Below, one piece after another: positions 46,536 to 57,166 of a stretch of 64,000 nt of DNA (the stretch's first letter is position 1; every line of letters starts with the position of its first letter). The notes beneath the pieces were generated by a model. The model did no database searches and was not told the DNA's origin. It saw nothing but the letters and a program-made list of their open reading frames with translations. Position numbers and translations under genes: made by a program. This DNA is from Mollicutes bacterium. GTDB taxonomy: Bacteria; Bacillota_I; Bacilli_A; Izemoplasmatales; Izemoplasmataceae. The DNA lies in the NCBI GenBank assembly GCA_003552925.1, contig PUOX01000025.1, positions 49,816-113,815 on the forward strand. The letters run 5' to 3'.

Positions 46536-47189
46536 ATGAAGACTACGCAAATAGCTATTGACGGCCCTGCGGGTGCCGGAAAAAGTACCATCGCGAAATT
46601 GGTGGCGAAGCTATTTGACTTCACCTACATAGACACTGGCGCGATGTATCGCGCCATTACATTGAAAGCGATGCAGTTGAACATTGACCTAACCGACAAA
46701 AACGCTTTTGATTTCCTCGATCAAACGCGTTTTGATTATAAAAACGGCGACTTGCACATGGATGGCCAGGACGTCAGCAAAGCCATCCGCTCCCGTGAAG
46801 TTTCCAACAACGTCTCCCTCGTTTCTTCGCACCGCATCGTCCGGCAAAAGCTCGTTGAAAGGCAACGCGAGCTGTCGGAAAACCTAAATGTTGTCATGGA
46901 CGGCAGAGACATCGGCTACAACGTTTTACCGGATGCCGATTACAAGTTTTTCCTGACCGCGGACGTCGCCACCCGCGCCGGCCGCAGGTTCAAAGAAAAC
47001 GAGGAACAAGGCATCCACATCCCATTGGAGGATTTGAAAAAAGAAATCATCGCCCGCGACGATTTCGACACGAACCGCTCGCACAGTCCGCTCAAACCGG
47101 CAGACGATGCCGTCATTATTGATTCATCGAACATGCGCATCGAAGATGTCGTAAAAACCATAGAATCGAAAGTTAAGAGAGGTAGATAA
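46536..47189 (+). CDS. cmk: Cytidylate kinase
   Basis: IAIDGPAGAGKSTIAKLVAKLFDFTYIDTGAMYRAITLKA; VVMDGRDIGYNVLPDADYKFFLTADV. Confidence 0.97.
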   Translation: MKTTQIAIDGPAGAGKSTIAKLVAKLFDFTYIDTGAMYRAITLKAMQLNIDLTDKNAFDFLDQTRFDYKNGDLHMDGQDVSKAIRSREVSNNVSLVSSHRIVRQKLVERQRELSENLNVVMDGRDIGYNVLPDADYKFFLTADVATRAGRRFKENEEQGIHIPLEDLKKEIIARDDFDTNRSHSPLKPADDAVIIDSSNMRIEDVVKTIESKVKRGR

Positions 47190-47191
47190 TC

Positions 47192-48574
47192 ATGAAAATC
47201 AAGAACATTGAAGAAGGAAAGACCGTAAAAGGCACCGTCTACGACGTCAAGGACAAGGAAGTCATCGTCGATATCGGATACTCGACCGAAGGCACCATCT
47301 ACCTTGACAGGTTAACCCGTTTGGATGTCGACAGCTGCCACGACGTCGTCAAAAAAGGCGACGAAATCGAAGCCGTCGTCCAAAAGAAAGACGATGAAGC
47401 GGGCGTTGTTTTGCTCTCCCGAGTAGAAATCGAACAACAAGAGCTTTTTGAAGAACTTCAAAATAAATTTGAAAACGACGAAGTGTTCGACGCTACCGTA
47501 CGCAGTGTGTTAAAAGGCGGCTTGAAAGTCCGCGCGCACGGTTTTGACATGTTCATGCCCAAAAGCGAAGTGTCCATGGAATACACCGAAGATTTTCAAC
47601 CCTACGTCGGTAAGACCATCCCCGTGAAAATCATTGAAATCGGCCGCAAAAACAATCGCATCAAGATTGTGACGTCTCACCGCGCCGTCCAACGCGACCA
47701 AGCGAAAATCAAAAAACAAGAAGAGCTGAAAACCATCAACGAAGGCGATGTCCTAGAAGGCACCGTTGCCAAACTGGCCCCTTACGGAGCGTTTGTCCGC
47801 TTCGACAAAGTCGAAGGGTTGCTGCACATTTCCGAAATGTCGCACCACCGCATCAAAAAACCCAGCGATATCGTCAAAGAGGGCGACACCGTAAAAGTCA
47901 AGGTCATCGGCGAAAAAGGCGACAAGCGTTCGCTTTCGATGAAGGCTTTAGAGCCTACGCCCTGGGAGAAATTTGCAGAAAAACACAAGCCCGGCGACCG
48001 CGTCAAAGGGAAAGTCGTCAAAAAGATGCAGTTCGGCATTTTGGTCGAAGTCGACCGCGACGTGGCCGGCATCGTCCACAAGAACGATTACTCCTGGAAC
48101 CCGCGTTTCAACTTGGCCGGCAACGTGAACGTCGGCGACGAGATTGAAGTGCAGATTCTTTCCATCGACACCGAAAACCGCAAGATGCGTCTTTCCAAAA
48201 AACATCTTGATTACAACCCTTGGGAAGACGTCAAGGTCAAAGTCGGCGACGAAATCTCCGGCGAAGTCAAAGAGTTGCAATCCCGCGGCGCTTTGATTGA
48301 GACCCACGGCGTCGAAGCGTTCCTGCCGATTTCCGAGATTCAGGAATCTCACGTTGAACAAGTTGGCGACGTCTTGAGCGAAGGCGACGTCATCAACGCC
48401 ATCGTGCTGAAGTTCAACAAGGAAAACTGGCAAATGGTCGTCAGCAAGAAAGCCTACGACACCAAGAAAATTCGCGACGAGTACAAGAAGCATCTCAAAA
48501 GCGAAAACAAATCCGAACAATCGCAAACGCTCGGAGAACTATTCGCCGATAAATTCAAAGACATGAAAAAATAA
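47192..48574 (+). CDS. rpsA: S1 RNA-binding domain protein (bS1-like)
   Basis: Several tandem S1 domains (e.g. GDVLEGTVAKLAPYGAFVRFDKVEGLLHISEMSHHRI); cmk-rpsA-der order. Confidence 0.92.
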   Translation: MKIKNIEEGKTVKGTVYDVKDKEVIVDIGYSTEGTIYLDRLTRLDVDSCHDVVKKGDEIEAVVQKKDDEAGVVLLSRVEIEQQELFEELQNKFENDEVFDATVRSVLKGGLKVRAHGFDMFMPKSEVSMEYTEDFQPYVGKTIPVKIIEIGRKNNRIKIVTSHRAVQRDQAKIKKQEELKTINEGDVLEGTVAKLAPYGAFVRFDKVEGLLHISEMSHHRIKKPSDIVKEGDTVKVKVIGEKGDKRSLSMKALEPTPWEKFAEKHKPGDRVKGKVVKKMQFGILVEVDRDVAGIVHKNDYSWNPRFNLAGNVNVGDEIEVQILSIDTENRKMRLSKKHLDYNPWEDVKVKVGDEISGEVKELQSRGALIETHGVEAFLPISEIQESHVEQVGDVLSEGDVINAIVLKFNKENWQMVVSKKAYDTKKIRDEYKKHLKSENKSEQSQTLGELFADKFKDMKK

Positions 48575-48588
48575 AGGGATGAAGGCTT

Positions 48589-49896
48589 ATGATTCCATCC
48601 GTCGCTATCGTGGGCCGGCCCAACGTCGGCAAATCCACGCTTTTCAACCGTATCATCGGTGAACGTCTCGCGATCACCGATGAAACACCCGGTTTGACCC
48701 GCGATCGCCTATACGCGAAGGCGGAATGGCTGACACGCACCTTCAATATCATCGACACCGGGGGCATCGATTTTGACGATGCCCCTTTTATTCATGACAT
48801 CAAAGCGCAGACCGAAATTGCCATCGACGAAGCGGACGTCATCGTCTTTGTCGTCGATGTGCGCACCGGACTCACCGACGAAGACGCCTTCATCGCCCGC
48901 ATGCTCTATAAAGCCGACACACCCGTCGTTTTGGCCGTCAACAAAGTCGACGACGTCACGCTCAAAGACACCCTGTACGAGTTTTACGCCCTTGGACTCG
49001 GCGACCCCATCGCCATCAGCAGCGAACACGGCACCGGGACCGGAGACTTGCTCGACAAGGTCGTCACCATTCTTCCCGATTCAAAGCCCGACCCCTACGA
49101 GGAAGACACCATCAAACTTTCTCTCATCGGCCGGCCCAACGTCGGCAAAAGTTCTTTGATGAACGCGCTTTTGCAAGAAGAGCGCGTCATTGTCAGCGAA
49201 ATCGAAGGCACCACCCGCGACGCGGTCGATTCCGTCTTTGAAAAAGACGGGCAAGAATATGTCGTCATTGATACAGCCGGACTCCGCAAGAGGGGCAAAG
49301 TGTACGAGAACGCTGAAAAGTACAGCGTGTTGCGCGCCTTGAGCGCGATTGAAAGAAGCGACATCGCGCTCGTGCTCATCGACGCGACCCAAGGCATCAT
49401 CGAACAGGACAAAAAAATCGCGGGGTATGCACTGGAGGCCGGGAAGCCCGTCATCGTCGTCGTCAACAAATGGGACGCCATCGACAAAGACGGACGGACC
49501 ATGAACGAATGGGAAAAAACCATCCATGCGCATTTCCAGTTTTTGCACAACCCGCCCATCATCTTTCTCTCCGCGCTCACCAAAGCGCGGATCAACACGC
49601 TTTTCCCCGTCATCCGGGAGATGTATGAGGATTACACCAAGCGCGTCCAGACCTCGGTGTTGAACGACATCATCGTCGACGCGTTCCATTCCAATCCCCC
49701 TAAAAGCCATAACGGCGGCATTGTCAAAGGCTACTACGCCACGCAGGTCGGCATCAAGCCGCCGACGTTCATCCTGTTTGTCAACGACACCCAATGGATG
49801 CACTTCAGTTACGAGCGGTATTTGAAAAACCGCATCCGCGAAGCCTTCGGCTTCCGCGGCATTCCAATCAAAATATTGTTGAGGAGGCGCGAATAG
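48589..49896 (+). CDS. der: Ribosome-associated GTPase Der (EngA)
   Basis: Two GTPase domains: [18 protein letters not shown] and [19 protein letters not shown]. Confidence 0.98.
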   Translation: MIPSVAIVGRPNVGKSTLFNRIIGERLAITDETPGLTRDRLYAKAEWLTRTFNIIDTGGIDFDDAPFIHDIKAQTEIAIDEADVIVFVVDVRTGLTDEDAFIARMLYKADTPVVLAVNKVDDVTLKDTLYEFYALGLGDPIAISSEHGTGTGDLLDKVVTILPDSKPDPYEEDTIKLSLIGRPNVGKSSLMNALLQEERVIVSEIEGTTRDAVDSVFEKDGQEYVVIDTAGLRKRGKVYENAEKYSVLRALSAIERSDIALVLIDATQGIIEQDKKIAGYALEAGKPVIVVVNKWDAIDKDGRTMNEWEKTIHAHFQFLHNPPIIFLSALTKARINTLFPVIREMYEDYTKRVQTSVLNDIIVDAFHSNPPKSHNGGIVKGYYATQVGIKPPTFILFVNDTQWMHFSYERYLKNRIREAFGFRGIPIKILLRRRE

Positions 49897-49897
49897 C

Positions 49898-50899
49898 ATG
49901 AAAGTGAGCGTCATCGGCGGTGGGTCCTGGGGGCTCGCCCTATCCAAGGTTTTAAGCGACAACAACCATGAAGTGCTCGTATACGACGTTGACCGCGACA
50001 TCATTCGTCACGTCAACGAAAGACACCTGTGCAAGCAGCTCGATATCGGCATCCCCGAGGACATCCGGGGGACTATGGATTTGAAGGAGTTGAAGGATTT
50101 TGCGGACACGATGCTCTTTGCCGTGCCCACAAAAGTGTTGCGGCGCGCCATTGAAGACGTGGTTCCCCATCTTTCAAACCAAAAACTCATCATCAACGCC
50201 GCCAAAGGCATCGAGCCCGAAACGTTCAAACGAAATTCCGAAATCTTTCAAGAGATGATACCCGCAAAGTATCTGAAAGGGTTTGTGGCCTTAAGCGGTC
50301 CAAGCCACGCCGAAGAAGTCATCCGCGGCATGACTACCTTGATCACCAGCGCTTCCGAACGCGAAGAAGATGCCTGCTTTGTGCAGGATTTGTTCCACAA
50401 CCAGCAGTATTTCCGCGTGTACTCGAGCACCGATTTGAAAGGCGTCGAACTAGGCGGTGCGCTCAAAAACATTTTCGCCCTCGCCGCCGGCATCGCCAAA
50501 GGCCAAGGACACGGCGACAACGCCCTAGCCGCGTTGATTACGAGAGGGCTTGTGGAAATGGGCAAGCTCTTTGAAGCTTTAGACGCCAGCAAGGACGCTT
50601 TGATGGGTCTCTCCGGCATCGGCGACTTGTTCGTCACCTGCACTTCGGAACACTCCCGAAACTATCAAGCCGGCTTGAAAATCGGTTCCGGAAAAAACTT
50701 GCACGAGACGCTCGATTCCATGACCATGGTTGTGGAAGGAATTCGCACTTGCGAGGCCGCTCACGCATTAGCCAAAGCGCGCAACATCGACACTCCCATC
50801 ATCAACGCCATCCATGATGTCGTTTTTGACCGCGTGGAGCCGAAAAAGGCCTTTGCCCAACTCCTCTCCCGCGAGTCCAAACCCGAAAGAAAGCCTTAA
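49898..50899 (+). CDS. gpsA: Glycerol-3-phosphate dehydrogenase [NAD(P)+]
   Basis: VSVIGGGSWGLALSKVLSDNNHEV; AAKGIEPETFKRNSEI; LGGALKNIFALAAGIAKGQGHGDNA. Confidence 0.96.
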   Translation: MKVSVIGGGSWGLALSKVLSDNNHEVLVYDVDRDIIRHVNERHLCKQLDIGIPEDIRGTMDLKELKDFADTMLFAVPTKVLRRAIEDVVPHLSNQKLIINAAKGIEPETFKRNSEIFQEMIPAKYLKGFVALSGPSHAEEVIRGMTTLITSASEREEDACFVQDLFHNQQYFRVYSSTDLKGVELGGALKNIFALAAGIAKGQGHGDNALAALITRGLVEMGKLFEALDASKDALMGLSGIGDLFVTCTSEHSRNYQAGLKIGSGKNLHETLDSMTMVVEGIRTCEAAHALAKARNIDTPIINAIHDVVFDRVEPKKAFAQLLSRESKPERKP

Positions 50900-50946
50900 A
50901 AAGGGTAAAAAAACTTGGATTTTTTCTCAAAATGGGCTTGATTTCC

Positions 50947-50975
50947 TTGCAAACCCTATAATGACTTGCTATAAT
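50947..50975 (+). promoter_or_regulatory. Sigma-A promoter of hup
   Basis: TTGCAA-17 nt-TATAAT (a second TATAAT lies just upstream). Confidence 0.7.
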
Positions 50976-51011
50976 GAGCGTAGTAAAACAAAAGAGGAGG
51001 GAATTAGAACG

Positions 51012-51284
51012 ATGAACAAAACAGAATTGGTTGCAAAAATTGCAGAAGTATCAGGACTTACTAAGAAAGATGCAGAAGCAGCTCTCAACGCTACACTCGG
51101 CGCCATCCAAGACTCTTTGGTGAAAGGCGACAAAGTTGTATTGACTGGGTTTGGCACTTTCGAAGTTAGAGAGCGCAAACCACGTGTAGGTCACAACCCG
51201 AGAACCGGCGATTCGATTTCTATCCCTGCGCAAAAATCACCAGCGTTCAAAGCCGGAAAAGTCTTGAAAGACGCAGTCCGCTAA
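51012..51284 (+). CDS. hup: HU family DNA-binding protein
   Basis: MNKTELVAKIAEVSGLTKKDAEAALNATLGAIQDSLVKGDKVVLTGFGTFEVRERKPRVGHNPRTGDSI. Confidence 0.99.
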   Translation: MNKTELVAKIAEVSGLTKKDAEAALNATLGAIQDSLVKGDKVVLTGFGTFEVRERKPRVGHNPRTGDSISIPAQKSPAFKAGKVLKDAVR

Positions 51285-51292
51285 AAGCATCA

Positions 51293-51329
51293 ATAAAAAA
51301 AATACCATAGAAATATGGTATTTTTTTTG
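51293..51329 (+). terminator. Terminator after hup
   Basis: AAAAAAAATACCATAgaaaTATGGTATTTTTTTT. Confidence 0.8.
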
Positions 51330-51362
51330 GGAATGTGGTACTTTTTTTAATGAAGGTGGTGG

Positions 51363-52502
51363 GTGAATGTGGAACCGAACGAGTACTTAGACGAAAATCT
51401 TCTCGACGCTTTGCTGGAGGAAAATCTCGGCAGTTTGGAACGATACGACCTTTTCGCCTGTGACGCACGCGGTCAAAGTTTGTTGTTTTATGCAATACGG
51501 CAAAAGTTGTACCGCGTTTTTATGTATCTGCTCGAACGGGGACTCGACGCCAACGGCGCAAACCATTTCCAAGACACCCCGTTGCATGTCGCTTCCTACA
51601 TGGGTCAAGCGGATATGGTTTCGGCTCTTTTGGAACAGGGCGCCGACATCGATGCCCGCAACAAAAAAGGTATCACCCCGTTGATGTTTGCGGCGAGGAA
51701 GGGCGATCTGCCTACGCTTGAAACCCTGTTAGAAGCGGGCGCCGATTTGTCCGCCCGCGACAAAGAGGGCGCTTCGGTGACGTTCCACGCCGTCCGCAGC
51801 AAAAAACACGAAGTCTTCGATTACCTTCTCGATGCGGGGGCAAGCCCCTACGTCTTCACCGCCCAGCAAGAAACGCTGCACCACGCCGTCGCCGCATACG
51901 GCACACTGTCGATGCAAAAGCGGCTGTTTGAAGAAAAACTCACCCCTTATCTCAAAAACCTATACGCCGTCTCGCCGCTTCACGAAGCATCAAAGCGGAG
52001 CGACAACGCGATGGTCGACAACTTGCTTTTTTACGGGCTTTCGCCTTCCGACCGCGACCGCTTCCAAAACGACGCCTTCGATTACGCCCAGGAAACGGGC
52101 GACGTATCCATGCAGCTTTACCGCTTCGAGCATCGACCGAAGATTCGCGAAAGCCTCGGGTCTTTGCCGCTCCATAAGGCGCTCCGGCAAGGCCACCTTG
52201 ACGAAGCGGAGGTTTTGATCAAAATGCGCAAAGGCATTGACCAAAAAGACTGCTTTTACAACAAGCCGCTTTTTTACGCGCTTTTGAACAAGGACACCGA
52301 CCTCGTCAAAGCGCTTCTTGACAGCGGTGTCTCCGGGTTCGACATCGACGCCTTCGGACATAGCGCCATATTTTATGCGATTCTTTTGAAAAACCTTAAA
52401 GCGATCGAGTTGCTGCAAAGCAAGAAAAAAGACGTTTTGGACAAGCCTGCGAAGAGGTTGCTCAAAACGTCGGATCCAAGCATTCGCGAACAGTTCGCCT
52501 AA
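51363..52502 (+). CDS. Ankyrin-repeat protein
   Basis: NHFQDTPLHVASYMGQADMVSALLEQGADIDARNKKGITPLMFAARKGDLPTLETLLEAGADLSARDKEGAS. Confidence 0.9.
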   Translation: MNVEPNEYLDENLLDALLEENLGSLERYDLFACDARGQSLLFYAIRQKLYRVFMYLLERGLDANGANHFQDTPLHVASYMGQADMVSALLEQGADIDARNKKGITPLMFAARKGDLPTLETLLEAGADLSARDKEGASVTFHAVRSKKHEVFDYLLDAGASPYVFTAQQETLHHAVAAYGTLSMQKRLFEEKLTPYLKNLYAVSPLHEASKRSDNAMVDNLLFYGLSPSDRDRFQNDAFDYAQETGDVSMQLYRFEHRPKIRESLGSLPLHKALRQGHLDEAEVLIKMRKGIDQKDCFYNKPLFYALLNKDTDLVKALLDSGVSGFDIDAFGHSAIFYAILLKNLKAIELLQSKKKDVLDKPAKRLLKTSDPSIREQFA

Positions 52503-53224
52503 GCCACGGTGAACATGAGAATCAGCTGAAGGATGTTCCATAGCGTGTGGCCGATGATGACGACGAAAATCATTTTTCCCGAATAGTAATACATGAAGGA
52601 AAGAATGATGCCCAAGGATAGATACGGAAGCAAATTCAACACGCGAATCGGGTCTTGGAAGACGAATTCCAAATCGCCAAGAAAATGAAGCATGGCGAAG
52701 ACCAAACTGTTCAAAAAGATCGCGGCGAGGTTTCCGTATTTTTTGAAAAAGAGCGAGTAAAGCCCTTTGCGGAAGACCAACTCTTCAAGCACGGGGGCGA
52801 AGAAGCCGGCGAAAAGCACAAGGGCCACAATGTCGTACCACGCCCCGCCTAGAATCATCTCGAGCGCCGCTTGGTTTTCCGCGGCCATGTCGTGACCGGC
52901 AAGTTGGAAGATGCTGGTTGTAATCATGTTGGCGGCAAACATCAGCGCCATCGTCAAAGCGACCAAACCCCAGGAACGACGGGGGTTTTGCATGAAGTAG
53001 ACCCACTGGTTTTGAAACAAGTAGATGTAGGCCATATGCACGACGATGACGGTGACCGCCGCATACCAGGCAAGATTGCTGAGTGCGGAAAAGGTGATCA
53101 TCATCGCTTCGTCTTCAAAAACGCGCGGGAACACCACCATGACGACGACTTGAAACGCGTATATGGCGATGAGGCCGAAAAGGTAGACCTTTAGTATTTG
53201 TTTGTCCAAGGGCTTGGTTTTCAT
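52499..53224 (-). CDS. CPBP family intramembrane (CAAX-type) protease
   Basis: FFAPVLEELVFRKGLYSLFFKK (EExxxR), LVFAMLHFLGD, IIGHTLWN. Confidence 0.85.
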   Translation of the reverse strand: MKTKPLDKQILKVYLFGLIAIYAFQVVVMVVFPRVFEDEAMMITFSALSNLAWYAAVTVIVVHMAYIYLFQNQWVYFMQNPRRSWGLVALTMALMFAANMITTSIFQLAGHDMAAENQAALEMILGGAWYDIVALVLFAGFFAPVLEELVFRKGLYSLFFKKYGNLAAIFLNSLVFAMLHFLGDLEFVFQDPIRVLNLLPYLSLGIILSFMYYYSGKMIFVVIIGHTLWNILQLILMFTVA

Positions 53225-53382
53225 ATACGTCGCACCTCACTTCATTCTATGACATTATACCACAAGCTTCACTCCAGAAAAACCCATATATGCCACATTC
53301 TCATTGACAAGGCAAGTCTTTATGGTATTATAATGTCAATAGTATTTAATTCTAAGCAATAATGCAAAGTTGGTGAGTCTTT

Positions 53383-54042
53383 ATGGCGAAGAAAACATTT
53401 GCGGTCATTGGTTTGGGTCGCTTCGGCATGAGTGTCGTTGAAGAACTGATTCAAAGCGGACATGAAGTGTTGGTGATCGACAACAACCAGGACCGCATCG
53501 CGAAAATCGCAAAAGTTGCGACGCATGCCGTCGTTTTGGACACGTCGGATGAATCCGCATTGCGCGAGGTCGGTATCCAAAGCATCGACCATGTCATCGT
53601 CGCGATCGGCAAAGATATCAAAAACAGCATTCTCACCACCTTGATTTTGAAAGAAATCGGTGTCAAGCGTATTACGGTCAAGGTCCAAAACGCCTACCAT
53701 GAAAAAGTCGTGCAAAAACTCGGCGCCGATGAAACCATCCAGCCCGAACGCATCACGGGAAGGCGGTTGGCCCATCAGGTCATGTCCGACAACATGCTTG
53801 AATATTACGATTTGAGCGAACATCACAGTTTCGTCGTCGTGAAGGCGACGCCCAAGCTGATTGACTCGACGGTGGCGAACCTCGACATTCGCGACCGCTT
53901 CCATTTGAACCTTGTGGCCATCAAGCGTGATGGCGACATCCTCATCAGCAAGCCTGAGGACGTGTTCCGCGAAGGCGATCAGCTGCTTTTGGTCGGGGCC
54001 AACACCGACATTCAAAAATTCACGATTTGGAGCGAAAAATAA
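53383..54042 (+). CDS. Ktr/Trk potassium uptake RCK (TrkA-N/TrkA-C) protein
   Basis: FAVIGLGRFGMSVVEELIQSGHEVLVIDNNQDRI; TrkA-C domain ISKPEDVFREGDQLLLVG. Confidence 0.92.
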   Translation: MAKKTFAVIGLGRFGMSVVEELIQSGHEVLVIDNNQDRIAKIAKVATHAVVLDTSDESALREVGIQSIDHVIVAIGKDIKNSILTTLILKEIGVKRITVKVQNAYHEKVVQKLGADETIQPERITGRRLAHQVMSDNMLEYYDLSEHHSFVVVKATPKLIDSTVANLDIRDRFHLNLVAIKRDGDILISKPEDVFREGDQLLLVGANTDIQKFTIWSEK

Positions 54043-54071
54043 AAAGGCCTTTTTTTCAAAGGCTTTTTTTG
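54042..54071 (+). terminator. Terminator after Ktr gene
   Basis: AAAAAGGCCTTTtttttcAAAGGCTTTTTTT. Confidence 0.65.
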
Positions 54072-54083
54072 TAGAGGTGCCCA

Positions 54084-54665
54084 ATGAAAAAAATAGTCCT
54101 CGCCACCCAAAACGAGCACAAGATTCAAGAAATCGCACCGCCCCTTGAAGCTTTGGGCTTCGAGGTGCTAAGCCTTGCCGAGTTTGAAGAATACGAAGCG
54201 CCGAATGAAACCGGCAAGACCTTTTGGGAAAACGCGCGCTTGAAGGCGCGGGCCCTTCGCAAGCATACTTCCTCGGCCATTTTGGCCGACGATTCCGGCT
54301 TGGAGGTCGAAGCGTTGCAACAAGCGCCCGGGGTCCATTCCAAACGCTTCTCGGACGAAGGTGGCGACACTGCCAACAACAGGCTTCTTTTGAAGAAAAT
54401 GGAAAACAAGACCAACCGCCGCGCGGTCTTTCGCACGGTGATGGTGCTGATGATGGAAGACGGAAGAGAAGTGTCGTTCGATGGGACGCTGGCCGGATAC
54501 ATCCACACCGCCATTGAAGGCGACGAAGGGTTCGGCTACGATGCGATTTTTATACCGGTCGGCCATTCGGAAACGCTTGCGACTCTCGGCTTCGCCCACA
54601 AACAACGCATTTCGCACCGCAAACGGTGCTTGGACAAAGTGCTCGCCTATTTGCGGGAAGAATAA
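54084..54665 (+). CDS. rdgB: XTP/dITP diphosphatase (RdgB/HAM1)
   Basis: IVLATQNEHKIQEI; AILADDSGLEVEALQQAPGVHSKRF; GFGYDAIFIPVG. Confidence 0.95.
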   Translation: MKKIVLATQNEHKIQEIAPPLEALGFEVLSLAEFEEYEAPNETGKTFWENARLKARALRKHTSSAILADDSGLEVEALQQAPGVHSKRFSDEGGDTANNRLLLKKMENKTNRRAVFRTVMVLMMEDGREVSFDGTLAGYIHTAIEGDEGFGYDAIFIPVGHSETLATLGFAHKQRISHRKRCLDKVLAYLREE

Positions 54666-54687
54666 CGACATAGGAAAGGGGAACATC

Positions 54688-55317
54688 ATGGACATTAGGA
54701 AAAAACTGGAAAACGCCTTGCGCGACAACGACAAGGAACGCGCCGCTTCGATTGTGCTCGATGCGCTCGAAGAAGGGTTTTCACTGGTGGAGCTTTACGA
54801 GGACGTTTTTGCGAAAATTCTCAACGGCATCGAATGCGGCGAGGACGACCACGCTTGCATCTGGGTCGAACACCAAATGACGTCGATTGTGAGGACGCTG
54901 GTCTCGATGACGTATTCATACGTCTTGAAGCAGAAAAAGAAGGTTGAAAACCCGAAGCATGCGCTGATTGTCTGCCCGCGGATGGAGTATCACGATCTGG
55001 GCGCGGTGGTCGGCGCGCATTTTTTGGAGCTCGTCGGATTCAAAAGCACCTACGTCGGCGCCAACACGCCCCTTAGGACGATTGACAACGCTTTGAAGGC
55101 GCTCGATGTTGATTTTTTGGTCATCAGCGTCTCCAACGCCTACCATCTTTTTGAGGCGCAAAAGGTCATCGAGCACGTGCAAAAGCATTTCCCAAGCGTA
55201 CGTCTCGTGGGCGCCGGGAGAGGCTTCCAGCACGAAAAGGACAAGTTTCACGAGTTGGCCTACGTGCTTGAGCGTTACGAATCGGTCGTCGAGATGGCCC
55301 GCAAGGAGGGAGTGTGA
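54688..55317 (+). CDS. Stand-alone cobalamin-binding domain protein (CarH/MerR-B12-type architecture without HTH)
   Basis: Helical cap with WVEHQM; Rossmann B12 motif VCPRMEYHDLGAVVGAHFLELVGFKSTYVGANTPL (ExHxxG), LVISVSNAYH, LVGAGRGF. Confidence 0.8.
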   Translation: MDIRKKLENALRDNDKERAASIVLDALEEGFSLVELYEDVFAKILNGIECGEDDHACIWVEHQMTSIVRTLVSMTYSYVLKQKKKVENPKHALIVCPRMEYHDLGAVVGAHFLELVGFKSTYVGANTPLRTIDNALKALDVDFLVISVSNAYHLFEAQKVIEHVQKHFPSVRLVGAGRGFQHEKDKFHELAYVLERYESVVEMARKEGV

Positions 55318-56468
55318 TGCTTCCACTACGGATTGCCTACCGCTTTCTTGCGGCCTCCAAACTGCAAACCGTCCTGATCACCGTCGGCATCGCTGTCGGC
55401 GTCAGCGTGCAAGTGTTCATCGGCTCGCTGATTCAGGGTTTGCAAAACGATTTGATCGATTCGACGATCGGCAACCGTTCGCACATCACCATCCGCGCCG
55501 AAGAAAGGGGCGCGTTTTTGGACGACGATCCGGAGCGCTTCGAATCGCTTAGGGCGTTTGATGAAGACATCAACGTCGTCAACCGCATGGTCGAAGGCTC
55601 GGCGACGCTTCTCGGCGACACCGACGAGCCGATTTTGTTAAGGGGATTCGATTTTGACGACGCCGAAAAGATCTACAATTTCGAAGGCAACCTCAACGAA
55701 GGGCGCTTGCCCGAAGCCGACGACGAAGTCATCATAGGCAGCGCGCTTTTGCAGATTGCAGAGGCCGAAGTCGGCGACACGGTCGAAGTGTTTTTAGGGC
55801 CGCCGCGGCTTGAAACCTTCACGGTGAGAGTGGTCGGCACCTTCGACCTCGGGACCGCGCAAGTCAACGAAACGTGGGTTGCGGGCACGCTTTCCGGGGT
55901 GCAGTCCATCCTGGACACCGACGGCATCAGCGCTTACGAAATGCAGCTGGCCGATGTGTTTGCCTCCTCGGCGCTTGCCTCCTCGATGCGTGATGCGTAT
56001 CCGGATGTCCGCATCAACGAATGGCAGGCCGACAATCAAGAGCTTTTAAGCGGTTTGGAGGGCCAAAGCATCTCAAGCGCGATGATTCAGGTGTTCGTCA
56101 TGGTCAGCGTCGTGCTTGGCATCGCGAGCGTCTTGGCCATCACGGTCTTGCAAAAATCCAAACAGCTCGGCATATTGAAAGCGATGGGTATCACCGATCG
56201 TAAGGCGAGCTTGATATTCCTTTCCCAAGGGTTTATTTTAGGGTTGGCCGGGGCCATTCTCGGCGTGCTTCTCGGCTTGTTTTTGGCCTATTCGTTCACC
56301 GTCTTTGCGGTGGATGCGGCCGGGGACCCCGTGGTCAACGTCTTCATCAATCCGTCCTTCATCGCCATATCCGCCACCATCGCCGTGACCGCTAGCTTGA
56401 TCGCTTCGATCATTCCGGCCAGGCGCAGCGCCAGGCTGAACGTAATAGAGGTGATCCGAAATGGCTGA
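55317..56468 (+). CDS. LolC/E-MacB-like FtsX-domain ABC transporter permease
   Basis: N-terminal TM + periplasmic-core-like domain + C-terminal FtsX TMs; [38 protein letters not shown]. Confidence 0.88.
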   Translation: MLPLRIAYRFLAASKLQTVLITVGIAVGVSVQVFIGSLIQGLQNDLIDSTIGNRSHITIRAEERGAFLDDDPERFESLRAFDEDINVVNRMVEGSATLLGDTDEPILLRGFDFDDAEKIYNFEGNLNEGRLPEADDEVIIGSALLQIAEAEVGDTVEVFLGPPRLETFTVRVVGTFDLGTAQVNETWVAGTLSGVQSILDTDGISAYEMQLADVFASSALASSMRDAYPDVRINEWQADNQELLSGLEGQSISSAMIQVFVMVSVVLGIASVLAITVLQKSKQLGILKAMGITDRKASLIFLSQGFILGLAGAILGVLLGLFLAYSFTVFAVDAAGDPVVNVFINPSFIAISATIAVTASLIASIIPARRSARLNVIEVIRNG

Positions 56469-57165
56469 ATCCGCATTGAAACTTGAAAACGTCAAAAAAA
56501 CGTACGGAAAACTTGTCAAGACCGAGGTTTTGCACGGGTTGAACTTCACCATCGACAAGGGCTCCTTCACCGCCATCATCGGGCAAAGCGGGAGCGGGAA
56601 AAGCACGCTGCTGAACATCATCGGCACATTGGACAAGCCCACCGAAGGCACGGTGAAGATTTTGGGCACGCGCACCGATACCATGGACAAAAACGCCTTG
56701 GCGCTTCTACGCAACAAGACCATCGGCTTCGTCTTCCAGCATCATTACCTTTTGCCGGAATTCACCGCGATGGAAAACATTCTGATGCCGCATCGCATCA
56801 CGCACGGCAAAATCGACGTTGAGACCAAAGCCTACGCCGAAGAGCTCATTGGCCTTATGAGCCTGGATAAGGTCAAAAACAACCCCGCCAACGAAATGTC
56901 CGGCGGCCAACAACAACGCGTGGCCATCGCCCGCGCGTTGATCAACCGTCCCGAAATCATACTGGCCGACGAGCCCACGGGCTCGTTGGACAGCGAAACC
57001 ACGGACAATATCTACGCTTTGCTCCGCGAAGTGAACCAACGCTACGGCACAACGTTCGTCGTCATCACTCACGACCAGGAAGTGGCGCAAAAAGCGGACC
57101 GCATCATCGAACTCAAAGACGGAAACATCACCCTTGACGTTGTGCCCAAAACCAAGGAGGATTGA
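56461..57165 (+). CDS. LolD/MacB-type ABC transporter ATP-binding protein
   Basis: Walker [23 protein letters not shown], signature [34 protein letters not shown]. Confidence 0.93.
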   Translation: MAESALKLENVKKTYGKLVKTEVLHGLNFTIDKGSFTAIIGQSGSGKSTLLNIIGTLDKPTEGTVKILGTRTDTMDKNALALLRNKTIGFVFQHHYLLPEFTAMENILMPHRITHGKIDVETKAYAEELIGLMSLDKVKNNPANEMSGGQQQRVAIARALINRPEIILADEPTGSLDSETTDNIYALLREVNQRYGTTFVVITHDQEVAQKADRIIELKDGNITLDVVPKTKED

Positions 57166-57166
57166 C

